A stretch of DNA of 64,000 nt from JBELHR01 sp042091275 (GTDB taxonomy: Bacteria; Bacteroidota; Bacteroidia; Flavobacteriales; Flavobacteriaceae). Positions 8,430 through 16,447 of the stretch are shown here, one piece after another. The notes under the pieces were generated by a model, which searched no databases, was not told where the DNA came from, and saw only the letters and a list, made by a program, of their open reading frames with translations. The DNA lies in NCBI GenBank assembly GCA_042091275.1, contig JBELHR010000003.1, forward strand, positions 1-64,000. Direction: 5' to 3'. A program made the translations under genes and the position numbers. Numbering within the stretch: position 1 is the stretch's first letter; each line of letters opens with the position of its first letter.

Positions 8430-9251
8430 ATGAACCGAGCTAAACTGATAGAGCAAATACATATAAAAAAGTCATTCCTATGTATTGGCCTCGATGTTGA
8501 TTTAAACAAAATACCCCCACATTTATTAGAAGAGGAAGATCCTATTTTTGCCTTTAACAAGGCTGTTATAGATGCCACCCACGATTTGGCTGTAGCCTAT
8601 AAACCGAATACCGCATTTTATGAGGCATACGGTATAAAAGGCTGGAAATCTTTAGCCAAAACGATAGAGTATCTAAACGATAATTATCCAGAAATATTTA
8701 CAATCGCCGATGCGAAAAGGGGAGACATTGGAAATACGAGTACCATGTACGCCAAGGCCTTCTTCGAAGATTTAAATTTTGATTCTGTAACTGTTGCTCC
8801 TTATATGGGTTCGGACTCCGTGGAGCCTTTCTTAGCATTCAAAGACAAGTTTACCATTTTGCTAGGTTTGACCTCAAACAAAGGAGGTTTGGATTTTCAA
8901 GGTCTAACAAATGATGAGGGAACTCCATTATATCAGGAAGTTTTAAAAACAGCATTGACTTGGAAGGGACATGAAAACCTAATGTTCGTGGTAGGCGCAA
9001 CCAAGGCTGAATACTTCAAAAGTATAAGAGAAATTGCACCAGACCACTTTCTTCTAGTTCCAGGCGTAGGTGCTCAAGGTGGAAATTTAGAGGACGTATG
9101 CCGCCACGGCTTAAACAAAGACGTCGGTCTACTTATCAATTCCTCTCGAGGTATTTTATATGCCGACAAAGGGATGAATTTCGCGGAATTTAGCAGAAAA
9201 GAAGCTCAGAAATTACAAACTAGTATGCAATCGATATTGGATGCTAGATAA
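8430..9251 (+). CDS. pyrF: Orotidine 5'-phosphate decarboxylase
   Basis: Catalyses the last step of UMP synthesis. At 273 residues it belongs to the longer bacterial class with the DAKRGDIGNT motif (Asp94, Lys96, Asp99), the catalytic Asp-Lys-Asp array. LCIGLDVDL near the N terminus, TVAPYMGSDSV and VPGVGAQGG are the other substrate and phosphate-binding stretches. The start at 8430 follows a TAnnTTTG element and removes 29 unconserved residues. The following gene starts inside its last codons, so the two are coupled. Other pyr genes in the window (pyrR, pyrB) are 14 kb away. Confidence 0.95.
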   Translation: MNRAKLIEQIHIKKSFLCIGLDVDLNKIPPHLLEEEDPIFAFNKAVIDATHDLAVAYKPNTAFYEAYGIKGWKSLAKTIEYLNDNYPEIFTIADAKRGDIGNTSTMYAKAFFEDLNFDSVTVAPYMGSDSVEPFLAFKDKFTILLGLTSNKGGLDFQGLTNDEGTPLYQEVLKTALTWKGHENLMFVVGATKAEYFKSIREIAPDHFLLVPGVGAQGGNLEDVCRHGLNKDVGLLINSSRGILYADKGMNFAEFSRKEAQKLQTSMQSILDAR

Positions 9252-10041
9252 AGTAAACTCCATAGATCATATTTCACAAGGCAAATTTCCGAAACGAATC
9301 ATTTGTCTAGTACCCTCCTTAACCGAATTGCTCTACGATTTAAACCTAGAGGAGGAAGTAGTCGGTATCACTAAATTTTGTGAATTCCCACCTCATTTTA
9401 GAAAAACAAAGGTTCTGGTTGGGGGCACCAAAAACATAAAATTAGAGCGCATAAAGGAACTCAAACCAGATTTAATTATCTGTAATAAAGAGGAGAACAC
9501 CGAAGAGATTATTTCTGACCTAATGCCTATCGCACCTATCTATTTATGCGATGTGAAAAATCTCAAAGACAATGCTTTAGTCATTGAACAAATTGGAAAA
9601 ATTTGTGGTAGAAATACAGAAGCCTCCAACCTCATCCAAAAAATAAACTTCGAGTTAAACGACTTTCAAACTTTTTTAAAAGGCCAGAATCAAGGACATA
9701 AAGTAGCGTATTTTATATGGTATCAGCCTTGGATGGCAGCGGGTTCAGATACTTTTATTCAATCCATGCTAGAGATCAATAAATTTGAAAACATCTATAG
9801 CACTAAAGAACGATATCCTACAGTAGAGCCAAAAAAAATAAGGTTAGAGGGAGATCCCGAGGTGATATTTTTATCATCAGAACCCTTCCCTTTTGGAGAT
9901 AAACACGCCTTTGAATTGGGAAGATTCACCCACCATGCCAAGACCGTCTTTGTCGATGGCAGCTATTTTAGCTGGTATGGCTCTAGGGTGAGCAAATCCT
10001 TCCAATATTTTAAAAAGTTACAACTAGAACTCAATTCTTAA
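9241..10041 (+). CDS. BtuF-like helical-backbone metal receptor without signal peptide
   Basis: The 266-residue protein has the bilobed periplasmic-binding-protein fold of the BtuF/FhuD class (PF01497): RIICLVPSLTELLYDLNLEEEVVGIT, an LKPDLIICNKEE strand-turn, WMAAGSDTF and a C-terminal region with the VDGSYFSWYG stretch. This family binds cobalamin, haem or siderophore complexes for ABC import. Here no signal peptide or lipobox is visible, and translation starts within pyrF (11-base overlap), so a cytoplasmic or non-classical location is implied. The ligand is unknown; cobalamin is attractive because the window encodes B12-dependent mutases, but that is inference. Its 3' end overlaps an antisense small gene by 11 bases. 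Confidence 0.8.
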   Translation: MLDKVNSIDHISQGKFPKRIICLVPSLTELLYDLNLEEEVVGITKFCEFPPHFRKTKVLVGGTKNIKLERIKELKPDLIICNKEENTEEIISDLMPIAPIYLCDVKNLKDNALVIEQIGKICGRNTEASNLIQKINFELNDFQTFLKGQNQGHKVAYFIWYQPWMAAGSDTFIQSMLEINKFENIYSTKERYPTVEPKKIRLEGDPEVIFLSSEPFPFGDKHAFELGRFTHHAKTVFVDGSYFSWYGSRVSKSFQYFKKLQLELNS

Positions 10042-10186
10042 AACTGTCCGTAGACTTGTCATATCCGTATGGACAATGGCGACAACCACTTTTACAACAA
10101 TAGCCTCTTTTGAGATGAAAGACTTCGGTAAAAACGCGATAGCCTTCGGGACTCCAATAAAAATCCTCTTGTTCTAATTCTTTCAT
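10031..10186 (-). CDS. DUF5522 small cysteine-rich protein
   Basis: A 51-residue protein starting at the ATG that immediately follows the DUF4136 stop codon (10187), hence translationally coupled. It contains a compact CysCys-x3-Cys-x2-Cys motif (residues 30-38, CCKSGCRHCPYGY) preceded by YWSPEGYRVFT, the pattern of the DUF5522 family. Four clustered cysteines suggest metal binding, probably zinc or Fe-S. Its last 11 bases overlap the end of the opposite-strand receptor gene. Function unknown. Confidence 0.85.
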   Translation of the reverse strand: MKELEQEDFYWSPEGYRVFTEVFHLKRGYCCKSGCRHCPYGYDKSTDSFKN

Positions 10187-10717
10187 TTATTGCTGAGCAT
10201 CGGGGTATTGTGCCAAAATCTTAGCGACATACCCGTCGATTAATTTTTCTTTTTTCTCTCCTGTGGCACGAGTTATAGCAGCTGTTCCGATACCTTGCCA
10301 ATACATTTCTTTTTTCTTGACATCGATAAAATCTATAAACAAAGTCCCCTCTGTATATTGATCGACATTAGTGTTATTGGGTCCCCACATATATGGATTC
10401 CATCCGTAATAACCATAACCAAAATAGTTGGTAGAGTAAACATCGATAACTTCTTTGCTCTTGGTAAATATATTAATCATAAAATCGGGCTCCGTGCTCT
10501 TGGTATAGCCTTTTGCTTGTAATTCGCGATCAATTGCTCGTAAGACTCGTTTTTTATCGAGATCAGACATTTTCAGTTGGTCGATACCTGATTTATAAAA
10601 CGCATAGGTTTTATATACCGTGAGGTCTACTTTGGAATCATAGTCGTTCGAAACTCTAATAGAGCTACAAGAACTCAATCCAATTAATAAAATTCCAAGA
10701 ATAAATAAGTTTTTCAT
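10187..10717 (-). CDS. DUF4136 domain lipoprotein
   Basis: A 176-residue protein with a lipoprotein signal (MKNLFILGILLIGLSSC, Cys17). The mature part matches DUF4136: an SSIRVSNDYDSKVDL start, VYKTYAFYK, an RAIDRELQAKGY helix and PDFMINIFTKSKE, followed by a short Gly/Tyr-rich segment and a final strand with MYWQGIGTAAI. These proteins are outer-membrane or periplasmic lipoproteins of unknown function. It lies eight bases after hutU and abuts the DUF5522 gene. Confidence 0.9.
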   Translation of the reverse strand: MKNLFILGILLIGLSSCSSIRVSNDYDSKVDLTVYKTYAFYKSGIDQLKMSDLDKKRVLRAIDRELQAKGYTKSTEPDFMINIFTKSKEVIDVYSTNYFGYGYYGWNPYMWGPNNTNVDQYTEGTLFIDFIDVKKKEMYWQGIGTAAITRATGEKKEKLIDGYVAKILAQYPDAQQ

Positions 10718-10725
10718 AGTGTTTG

Positions 10726-12720
10726 TTATTTTTTGGTAAATAGTAAGTCGTCCACGAGATTAGGTAAAGTAACTTTCAATAAAGGTTGTTTTTGCATAGC
10801 GCGTTTTATTGCAAAAGTAGCCCCCTTATTTCTAGCCCAATTTCGTCTTGAAATTCCGTTATTTACATCCCAGAAAAGCATAGACTCTAATCTTTTAGCC
10901 GCCTCTAAGGTACCATCAAGAACCATACCAAAGCCCCCATTCACAACTTCACCCCAGCCTACACCACCTCCGTTATGTATAGATACCCAGGTCGCTCCGC
11001 GGAAGGAATCTCCTATCACATTTTGGATTGCCATATCGGCTGTAAACTGAGATCCATCGTAAATATTTGAGGTCTCGCGATAAGGTGAATCCGTACCAGA
11101 AACATCGTGGTGATCTCTTCCGAGTACAACAGTTCCGAGTTCGCCTTTGGCAATGGCCTCGTTAAAAGCCTTTGCGATTTCAATTCTTCCCTCAGAATCT
11201 GCGTAGAGTATTCTAGCTTGAGAACCGACGACAAGTTTATTCTCCTGCGCTCCTTTGATCCATTGAATATTATCTTGCATTTGCTCCTGAATCTCGGATG
11301 GAGCATCTTTTTGCAATCGCTCCAATACGGCACAAGCAATTTTATCTGTCAAGGCTAAATCACTAGCCTTACCGCTTGCGCAAACCCACCTGAAAGGACC
11401 AAAACCATAATCAAAACACATAGGCCCCATTATGTCTTGTACATAAGAAGGGTATTTAAAAGTAAGCTTATCTTCTGCAAGAACAGAAGCTCCAGCTCGA
11501 GATGCCTCTAATAAAAAAGCATTTCCATAATCAAAGAAATAGGTTCCTCTGGCCGTATGCTTATTTACCGCATCGGCATGACGGACTAAAGTAGCTTGAA
11601 CCGCCTCTTTAAATTTAACAGGGTCTTTAGCCATCATATCATTAGCCTCCTCATAAGACATATCCACAGGATAATAACCACCTGCCCAAGGATTGTGCAA
11701 AGAGGTCTGATCTGACCCGAGGTCTACATATATACCTTCTCTATCAAAATATTCCCAAACATCTACGATATTTCCTTGATATGCAATCGAAACGATTTCC
11801 TTATCAGTTTGTGCTTTTCGGACTCTTTTTCCCAAACTATCCAAATCATCAATCAGTTCATCCACCCATCCTTGCTCGTGACGAGTTTTGGTAGCTTTTG
11901 GATTGACCTCAGCACAAATTGTTATACAACCAGCAATATTTCCTGCTTTGGGCTGTGCTCCAGACATACCGCCTAGTCCTGCAGTCAAAAAGATCTTACC
12001 TGCCAATGACTCTCCATTTTTTGCGATTTTTCTACCGGCATTTAATACCGTTATTGTCGTTCCGTGAACAATCCCTTGAGGACCGATATACATATAACTT
12101 CCAGCAGTCATTTGACCGTACTGGGTAACACCCAAAGCATTGAATTTTTCCCAATCATCCGGTTTAGAATAATTCGGAATCATCATTCCATTAGTAACAA
12201 CAACTCTCGGCGCATTGGAATGAGAAGGAAAAAGTCCCATCGGGTGACCCGAATAAATAACCAAAGTCTGTTCTTCGGTCATCTCTGCCAAATATTGCAT
12301 ACACAATAGATACTGAGCCCAGTTCTGAAAAACAGCACCATTTCCTCCGTAGGTTATCAATTCATGAGGATGTTGAGCTACCGCATAATCCAAATTGTTT
12401 TGGATCATAAGCATAATAGCTTTGGCTTGTTCGGACTTTCCAGGATAATCTTCTATAGCTCTAGCTTTCATCTCATAATCTGGACGAAATCTATACATGT
12501 AGATTCTACCGAAGTCTTCTAACTCTTGACTAAACTCTGGCAACAAAACCGAATGGTGTCTCGGTTCAAAATAACGGAGGGCATTTCTAAGTGCCAATTC
12601 TTTCTCACTATCGCTGAGAATATCCTTTCTCTTGGGAGCGTGATTTACACTTGAGTCATATTGCTTTTTGGCCGGAAGCTCTTTTGGTATTCCTTGAATT
12701 ATCTGCTGTCTAAAGTCCAT
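10726..12720 (-). CDS. hutU: Urocanate hydratase
   Basis: Converts urocanate to imidazolone propionate, the second step of histidine breakdown, with NAD as a tightly bound electrophilic cofactor. Long conserved urocanase blocks are visible: ITYGGNGAVFQNWAQY, YSGHPMGLFPS, TAGSYMYIGPQGIVHGT, the AGLGGMSGAQPKA dinucleotide site, and VSIHNGGGVGWGEV. The 664-residue length is that of the longer urocanase form. The ATG at 12720 is chosen over the GTG at 12741 because a TATATTTG promoter element occupies 12748-12741. The other hut genes are not in the window; DUF4136 and DUF5522 genes follow as a probable operon. Confidence 0.95.
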   Translation of the reverse strand: MDFRQQIIQGIPKELPAKKQYDSSVNHAPKRKDILSDSEKELALRNALRYFEPRHHSVLLPEFSQELEDFGRIYMYRFRPDYEMKARAIEDYPGKSEQAKAIMLMIQNNLDYAVAQHPHELITYGGNGAVFQNWAQYLLCMQYLAEMTEEQTLVIYSGHPMGLFPSHSNAPRVVVTNGMMIPNYSKPDDWEKFNALGVTQYGQMTAGSYMYIGPQGIVHGTTITVLNAGRKIAKNGESLAGKIFLTAGLGGMSGAQPKAGNIAGCITICAEVNPKATKTRHEQGWVDELIDDLDSLGKRVRKAQTDKEIVSIAYQGNIVDVWEYFDREGIYVDLGSDQTSLHNPWAGGYYPVDMSYEEANDMMAKDPVKFKEAVQATLVRHADAVNKHTARGTYFFDYGNAFLLEASRAGASVLAEDKLTFKYPSYVQDIMGPMCFDYGFGPFRWVCASGKASDLALTDKIACAVLERLQKDAPSEIQEQMQDNIQWIKGAQENKLVVGSQARILYADSEGRIEIAKAFNEAIAKGELGTVVLGRDHHDVSGTDSPYRETSNIYDGSQFTADMAIQNVIGDSFRGATWVSIHNGGGVGWGEVVNGGFGMVLDGTLEAAKRLESMLFWDVNNGISRRNWARNKGATFAIKRAMQKQPLLKVTLPNLVDDLLFTKK

Positions 12721-12740
12721 TTCATCTAGTTTATTCACCA

Positions 12741-12748
12741 CAAATATA
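12741..12748 (-). promoter_or_regulatory. -7 promoter element of hutU
   Basis: TATATTTG on the minus strand, exact TAnnTTTG, 20 bases before the ATG at 12720. The rest of the 259-base divergent spacer (12721-12979) shows no gene; no convincing element for the icmF side was found. Confidence 0.6.
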
Positions 12749-12979
12749 ATCGAAATATAGAGATGTACCCCTGCCTTGGGATCAAAACCTAATAGATTAA
12801 ATCAACTGCGTTTTTTACAGAAAAAATACCCCAGAAGACATTTGTCCAAATTATTCTCAATATAATATATTTAAAACGCAATATTTTTAATTAATCCTCA
12901 AAATAATTTAAAAACCAAACAACCATATGTGTTTACTAGGCAGTGAAAATGAATTATCTTGGCTTGGAGAAATTACTTT

Positions 12980-15900
12980 ATGGACACAACGATATATCAG
13001 ACCGAAAATAAAATCAGAATTGTAACTGCTGCCTCTCTCTTTGACGGACACGATGCCGCAATCAATATTATGCGAAGAATTATCCAATCTACTGGAGTGG
13101 AGGTAATTCATCTTGGGCACGACAGAAGTGTTGAGGAAGTCGTAAATACGGCTATCGCAGAAGATGCTCAGGGTATTGCGATGACCTCATATCAAGGAGG
13201 GCATATGGAATACTTTAAATACATGTATGACCTTCTCAAAGAGAAAGGTGCTACTCAGATAAAAATATTTGGAGGTGGTGGTGGAGTTATTTTACCGGAG
13301 GAAATTAAGGAATTAATGGACTACGGTATCACTCGAATTTACTCACCAGACGACGGTAGAGAAATGGGACTACAAGGAATGATAAACAATATGGTTTCCC
13401 TTTGTGATTTCCCTACTGGATCCGAAATAAACTTTGACATAAAACAACTTCAAAACAGAGAAGACTTGGCATTGGGACAAGCAATCTCTGCGGCAGAGAA
13501 TTTTGGAGAAAAGCACCAGACGTTTTTGGATAAAATAATTGCGGAAGGCTCCAAAAAATCCATTCCAATTTTGGGGATTACAGGTACTGGTGGAGCAGGA
13601 AAATCCTCTATGGTAGACGAATTAGTAAGGCGATATACCAATGACTTTCCAGACAAAAACTTAGCAATTATCTCCGTAGACCCTTCCAAGAGAAAAACAG
13701 GAGGAGCGCTTCTAGGAGATCGAATAAGAATGAATGCTATTGACACCCCTCGAGTATTTATGAGGAGTTTAGCTACCAGACAATCCAATCTAGCTCTTTC
13801 CTCACATGTAAGTGATGCTTTGGCTATACTGAAGTATGCTGAATTTGATTTAATCATTTTGGAAACCTCAGGAATTGGGCAATCTGATACAGAGATTTTG
13901 GATCATTCCGATAAGAGTCTGTATATCATGACACCAGAATACGGGGCTGCAACCCAGTTGGAAAAAATTGACATGATTGATTTTGCAGACCTTATTGCTC
14001 TTAATAAATTTGACAAAAGAGGTGCCTTAGACGCCTTAAGAGATATTCAAAAGCAATACCAAAGAAACCATCTTTTATGGGACAAGCCCCTGGAAGAAAT
14101 GCCTGTTTTGGGAACTATGGCATCTCAGTTTAACGACCCTGGAACCAACCGATTATACCTGGCTATTTTAGGATTGCTCGAAATCAAAGGTTCCAAACTA
14201 GAAAACTCAGACATTCCCTCTGAAAAGAAGTTTATCATCCCTGCAAAGCGAAGTAGATATTTATCTGAAATAGCAGACAGCAATAGAAACTACAATACAA
14301 AGGCATCTGCTCAAGCGGACTTGGCTCAGAGATTATACGGTCTATACCAAAGTATTCTCAGTTTAAGCGACCAAAAAGAAAACGAACAACAGCTCACTGC
14401 TTATGGTCTTGATCAAGAGATTTTCACAGAGGTGTGTAAAACAGAAAACAAGGAAATCATAAGGCTTCTATTTGCCGAATTTGATCGTGTTAAACTAAAT
14501 CTAGATCCTTATAATTGGGAGTTGATAAGAAATTTCACCAGTCTAAAAAACAAATACAGCCAGCCTGAATTCAGTTTTGATGTCAGAGGAAAAACAATTC
14601 GTATCCCGACGCAAAGTAAAACTTTGGCTCACACTTCCATCCCGAAGGTTAGCTTGCCGAATTACAAAGCTTGGGGGGACTTATTAAAATGGCAACTTCA
14701 GGAGAATGTTCCTGGACAATTTCCGTTTACCGCAGGACTTTTCCCTTTTAAGAGAACTGGGGAAGATCCAACTAGAATGTTTGCTGGAGAGGGAAGCCCG
14801 GAGCGAACCAACAAGCGTTTTCACTATGTTTCTTTGGGCATGCCTGCAAAGCGACTATCTACAGCTTTTGACTCCGTAACCCTATATGGAAACGACCCAG
14901 GTCTAAGACCTGACATTTACGGGAAAATTGGAAATGCAGGGGTTTCTATTTGTTGTTTGGACGATGCAAAAAAACTGTTCTCTGGTTTTGATTTAGCCCA
15001 TGCCATGACTTCGGTATCTCTTACCATTAATGGTCCTGCACCTATGTTACTAGGATTCTTTTTGAACGCAGCAATAGACCAACAGTGCGAAATCTATATC
15101 AAGGAAAACAACCTCGAGAAAGAGGTAGATAAAAAAATTAAAAACCTGTACAAAGGAGAAGTTAGACCGCAGTATAACGGGGACCTTCCAGAAGGAAACG
15201 ATGGACTAGGCCTATATCTATTGGGTCTAACCGGAGATCAAGTTCTAGATAAGGAAATCTACGAGACAATAAAAGCGAAAACACTTTCTTCTGTAAGAGG
15301 AACCGTTCAAGCCGATATACTAAAAGAGGATCAGGCTCAAAATACCTGTATTTTCTCCACTGAATTTTCTCTAAAGTTAATGGGAGATGTTCAAGAGTAT
15401 TTTACCAAAAATAAGGTCAGAAACTTCTATTCGGTATCTATCTCTGGATATCACATTGCAGAGGCTGGTGCAAATCCAATTACACAGTTAGCCTTGACTC
15501 TTGCTAATGGTTTTACTTATGTAGAATATTACCTGGAGCGCGGTATGCAAATCGATGACTTTGGACCTAACCTAAGTTTCTTCTTCTCTAACGGAATCGA
15601 CGCAGAATACGCTGTTATAGGACGTGTAGCGAGAAAGATATGGTCTAAGGCCATGAAACTAAAATACGGAGCCACGGAGAGAGCACAAAAGCTCAAGTAT
15701 CATATCCAAACTTCAGGACGAAGTCTTCACGCTCAAGAAATTGACTTTAACGATATTAGAACGACGCTTCAGGCGCTATATGCGATTTACGACAACTGTA
15801 ACTCTCTTCATACCAACGCCTATGACGAAGCCATTACTACGCCGACCGAGGAATCTGTAAGGAGAGCGATGGCCATACAATTAATCATAAATAAAGAACT

Positions 15901-16396
15901 GGGCTTAAATAAAAATGAAAACCCTATTCAAGGAGCCTTTATCATAGAGGAGCTCACAGAACTTGTGGAAGAAGCCGTATACGACGAGTTTGATCGTATT
16001 ACTGAACGAGGTGGAGTACTTGGAGCTATGGAGACCATGTACCAAAGAAACAAGATACAAGAGGAATCCCTTTATTACGAAACCCTTAAACACAATGGAG
16101 ATATACCGATAATAGGTGTGAATACGTTTTTAAATAAAAATGGTTCTCCAACCGTTACTCCTGCCGAAGTGATTCGCGCGACTGAGGAAGAAAAACAAGG
16201 ACAGATTTCCAACCTTAAAGACCTCAATTTGAGAAATACCGAAAGAACGGAAGCTATTCTCGAAGAGATTGCTCAAGCGGCTCGAAAGGGAGATAATATT
16301 TTCGAACACCTAATGGAAGCGACTAAAAGCGCATCCTTAGGACAAATCACCAGAAAGCTGTTTACCGTAGGTGGACAATACAGGAGGAATATGTAA
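12980..16396 (+). CDS. icmF: Fused isobutyryl-CoA mutase IcmF
   Basis: IcmF interconverts isobutyryl-CoA and n-butyryl-CoA using adenosylcobalamin and carries its own G-protein chaperone. Domains in order: a B12-binding domain (residues 1 to about 140) with SLFDGHDAA, where His24 is the cobalt ligand; a MeaB-like GTPase with P-loop GTGGAGKSS (about 200) and LNKFD (about 342); a linker; and a methylmalonyl-CoA-mutase-type TIM barrel from about residue 560 with PFTAGLFPFKR, SVSISGYHIAEAGA and LQTSGRSL-type stretches. At 1138 residues it is full length. The ATG at 12980 is preferred over an upstream TTG. It is monocistronic with a strong terminator. Together with mutAB it gives the cell two B12-dependent acyl-CoA mutases. 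Confidence 0.95.
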   Translation: MDTTIYQTENKIRIVTAASLFDGHDAAINIMRRIIQSTGVEVIHLGHDRSVEEVVNTAIAEDAQGIAMTSYQGGHMEYFKYMYDLLKEKGATQIKIFGGGGGVILPEEIKELMDYGITRIYSPDDGREMGLQGMINNMVSLCDFPTGSEINFDIKQLQNREDLALGQAISAAENFGEKHQTFLDKIIAEGSKKSIPILGITGTGGAGKSSMVDELVRRYTNDFPDKNLAIISVDPSKRKTGGALLGDRIRMNAIDTPRVFMRSLATRQSNLALSSHVSDALAILKYAEFDLIILETSGIGQSDTEILDHSDKSLYIMTPEYGAATQLEKIDMIDFADLIALNKFDKRGALDALRDIQKQYQRNHLLWDKPLEEMPVLGTMASQFNDPGTNRLYLAILGLLEIKGSKLENSDIPSEKKFIIPAKRSRYLSEIADSNRNYNTKASAQADLAQRLYGLYQSILSLSDQKENEQQLTAYGLDQEIFTEVCKTENKEIIRLLFAEFDRVKLNLDPYNWELIRNFTSLKNKYSQPEFSFDVRGKTIRIPTQSKTLAHTSIPKVSLPNYKAWGDLLKWQLQENVPGQFPFTAGLFPFKRTGEDPTRMFAGEGSPERTNKRFHYVSLGMPAKRLSTAFDSVTLYGNDPGLRPDIYGKIGNAGVSICCLDDAKKLFSGFDLAHAMTSVSLTINGPAPMLLGFFLNAAIDQQCEIYIKENNLEKEVDKKIKNLYKGEVRPQYNGDLPEGNDGLGLYLLGLTGDQVLDKEIYETIKAKTLSSVRGTVQADILKEDQAQNTCIFSTEFSLKLMGDVQEYFTKNKVRNFYSVSISGYHIAEAGANPITQLALTLANGFTYVEYYLERGMQIDDFGPNLSFFFSNGIDAEYAVIGRVARKIWSKAMKLKYGATERAQKLKYHIQTSGRSLHAQEIDFNDIRTTLQALYAIYDNCNSLHTNAYDEAITTPTEESVRRAMAIQLIINKELGLNKNENPIQGAFIIEELTELVEEAVYDEFDRITERGGVLGAMETMYQRNKIQEESLYYETLKHNGDIPIIGVNTFLNKNGSPTVTPAEVIRATEEEKQGQISNLKDLNLRNTERTEAILEEIAQAARKGDNIFEHLMEATKSASLGQITRKLFTVGGQYRRNM

Positions 16397-16400
16397 GACA

Positions 16401-16437
16401 AAAAAAAGGCCAACGTGAAGTTGGCCTTTTTTATTTT
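16401..16437. terminator. Bidirectional terminator after icmF
   Basis: GGCCAAC (16408-16414) pairs with GTTGGCC (16420-16426), flanked by A7 and T6, between the convergent icmF and DUF349 genes. Confidence 0.93.
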
Positions 16438-16447
16438 TCTTGAAAGT

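Noticed and set aside
10733..12309. Several plus-strand open frames across the urocanate hydratase gene
   Set aside because: They are shadows of the strongly conserved hutU frame and have no motif or start-site support.
12721..12979. An operator or riboswitch in the hutU-icmF divergent spacer, such as a cobalamin riboswitch
   Set aside because: I saw no cobalamin-riboswitch core or convincing palindrome; only the hutU -7 element is supported.
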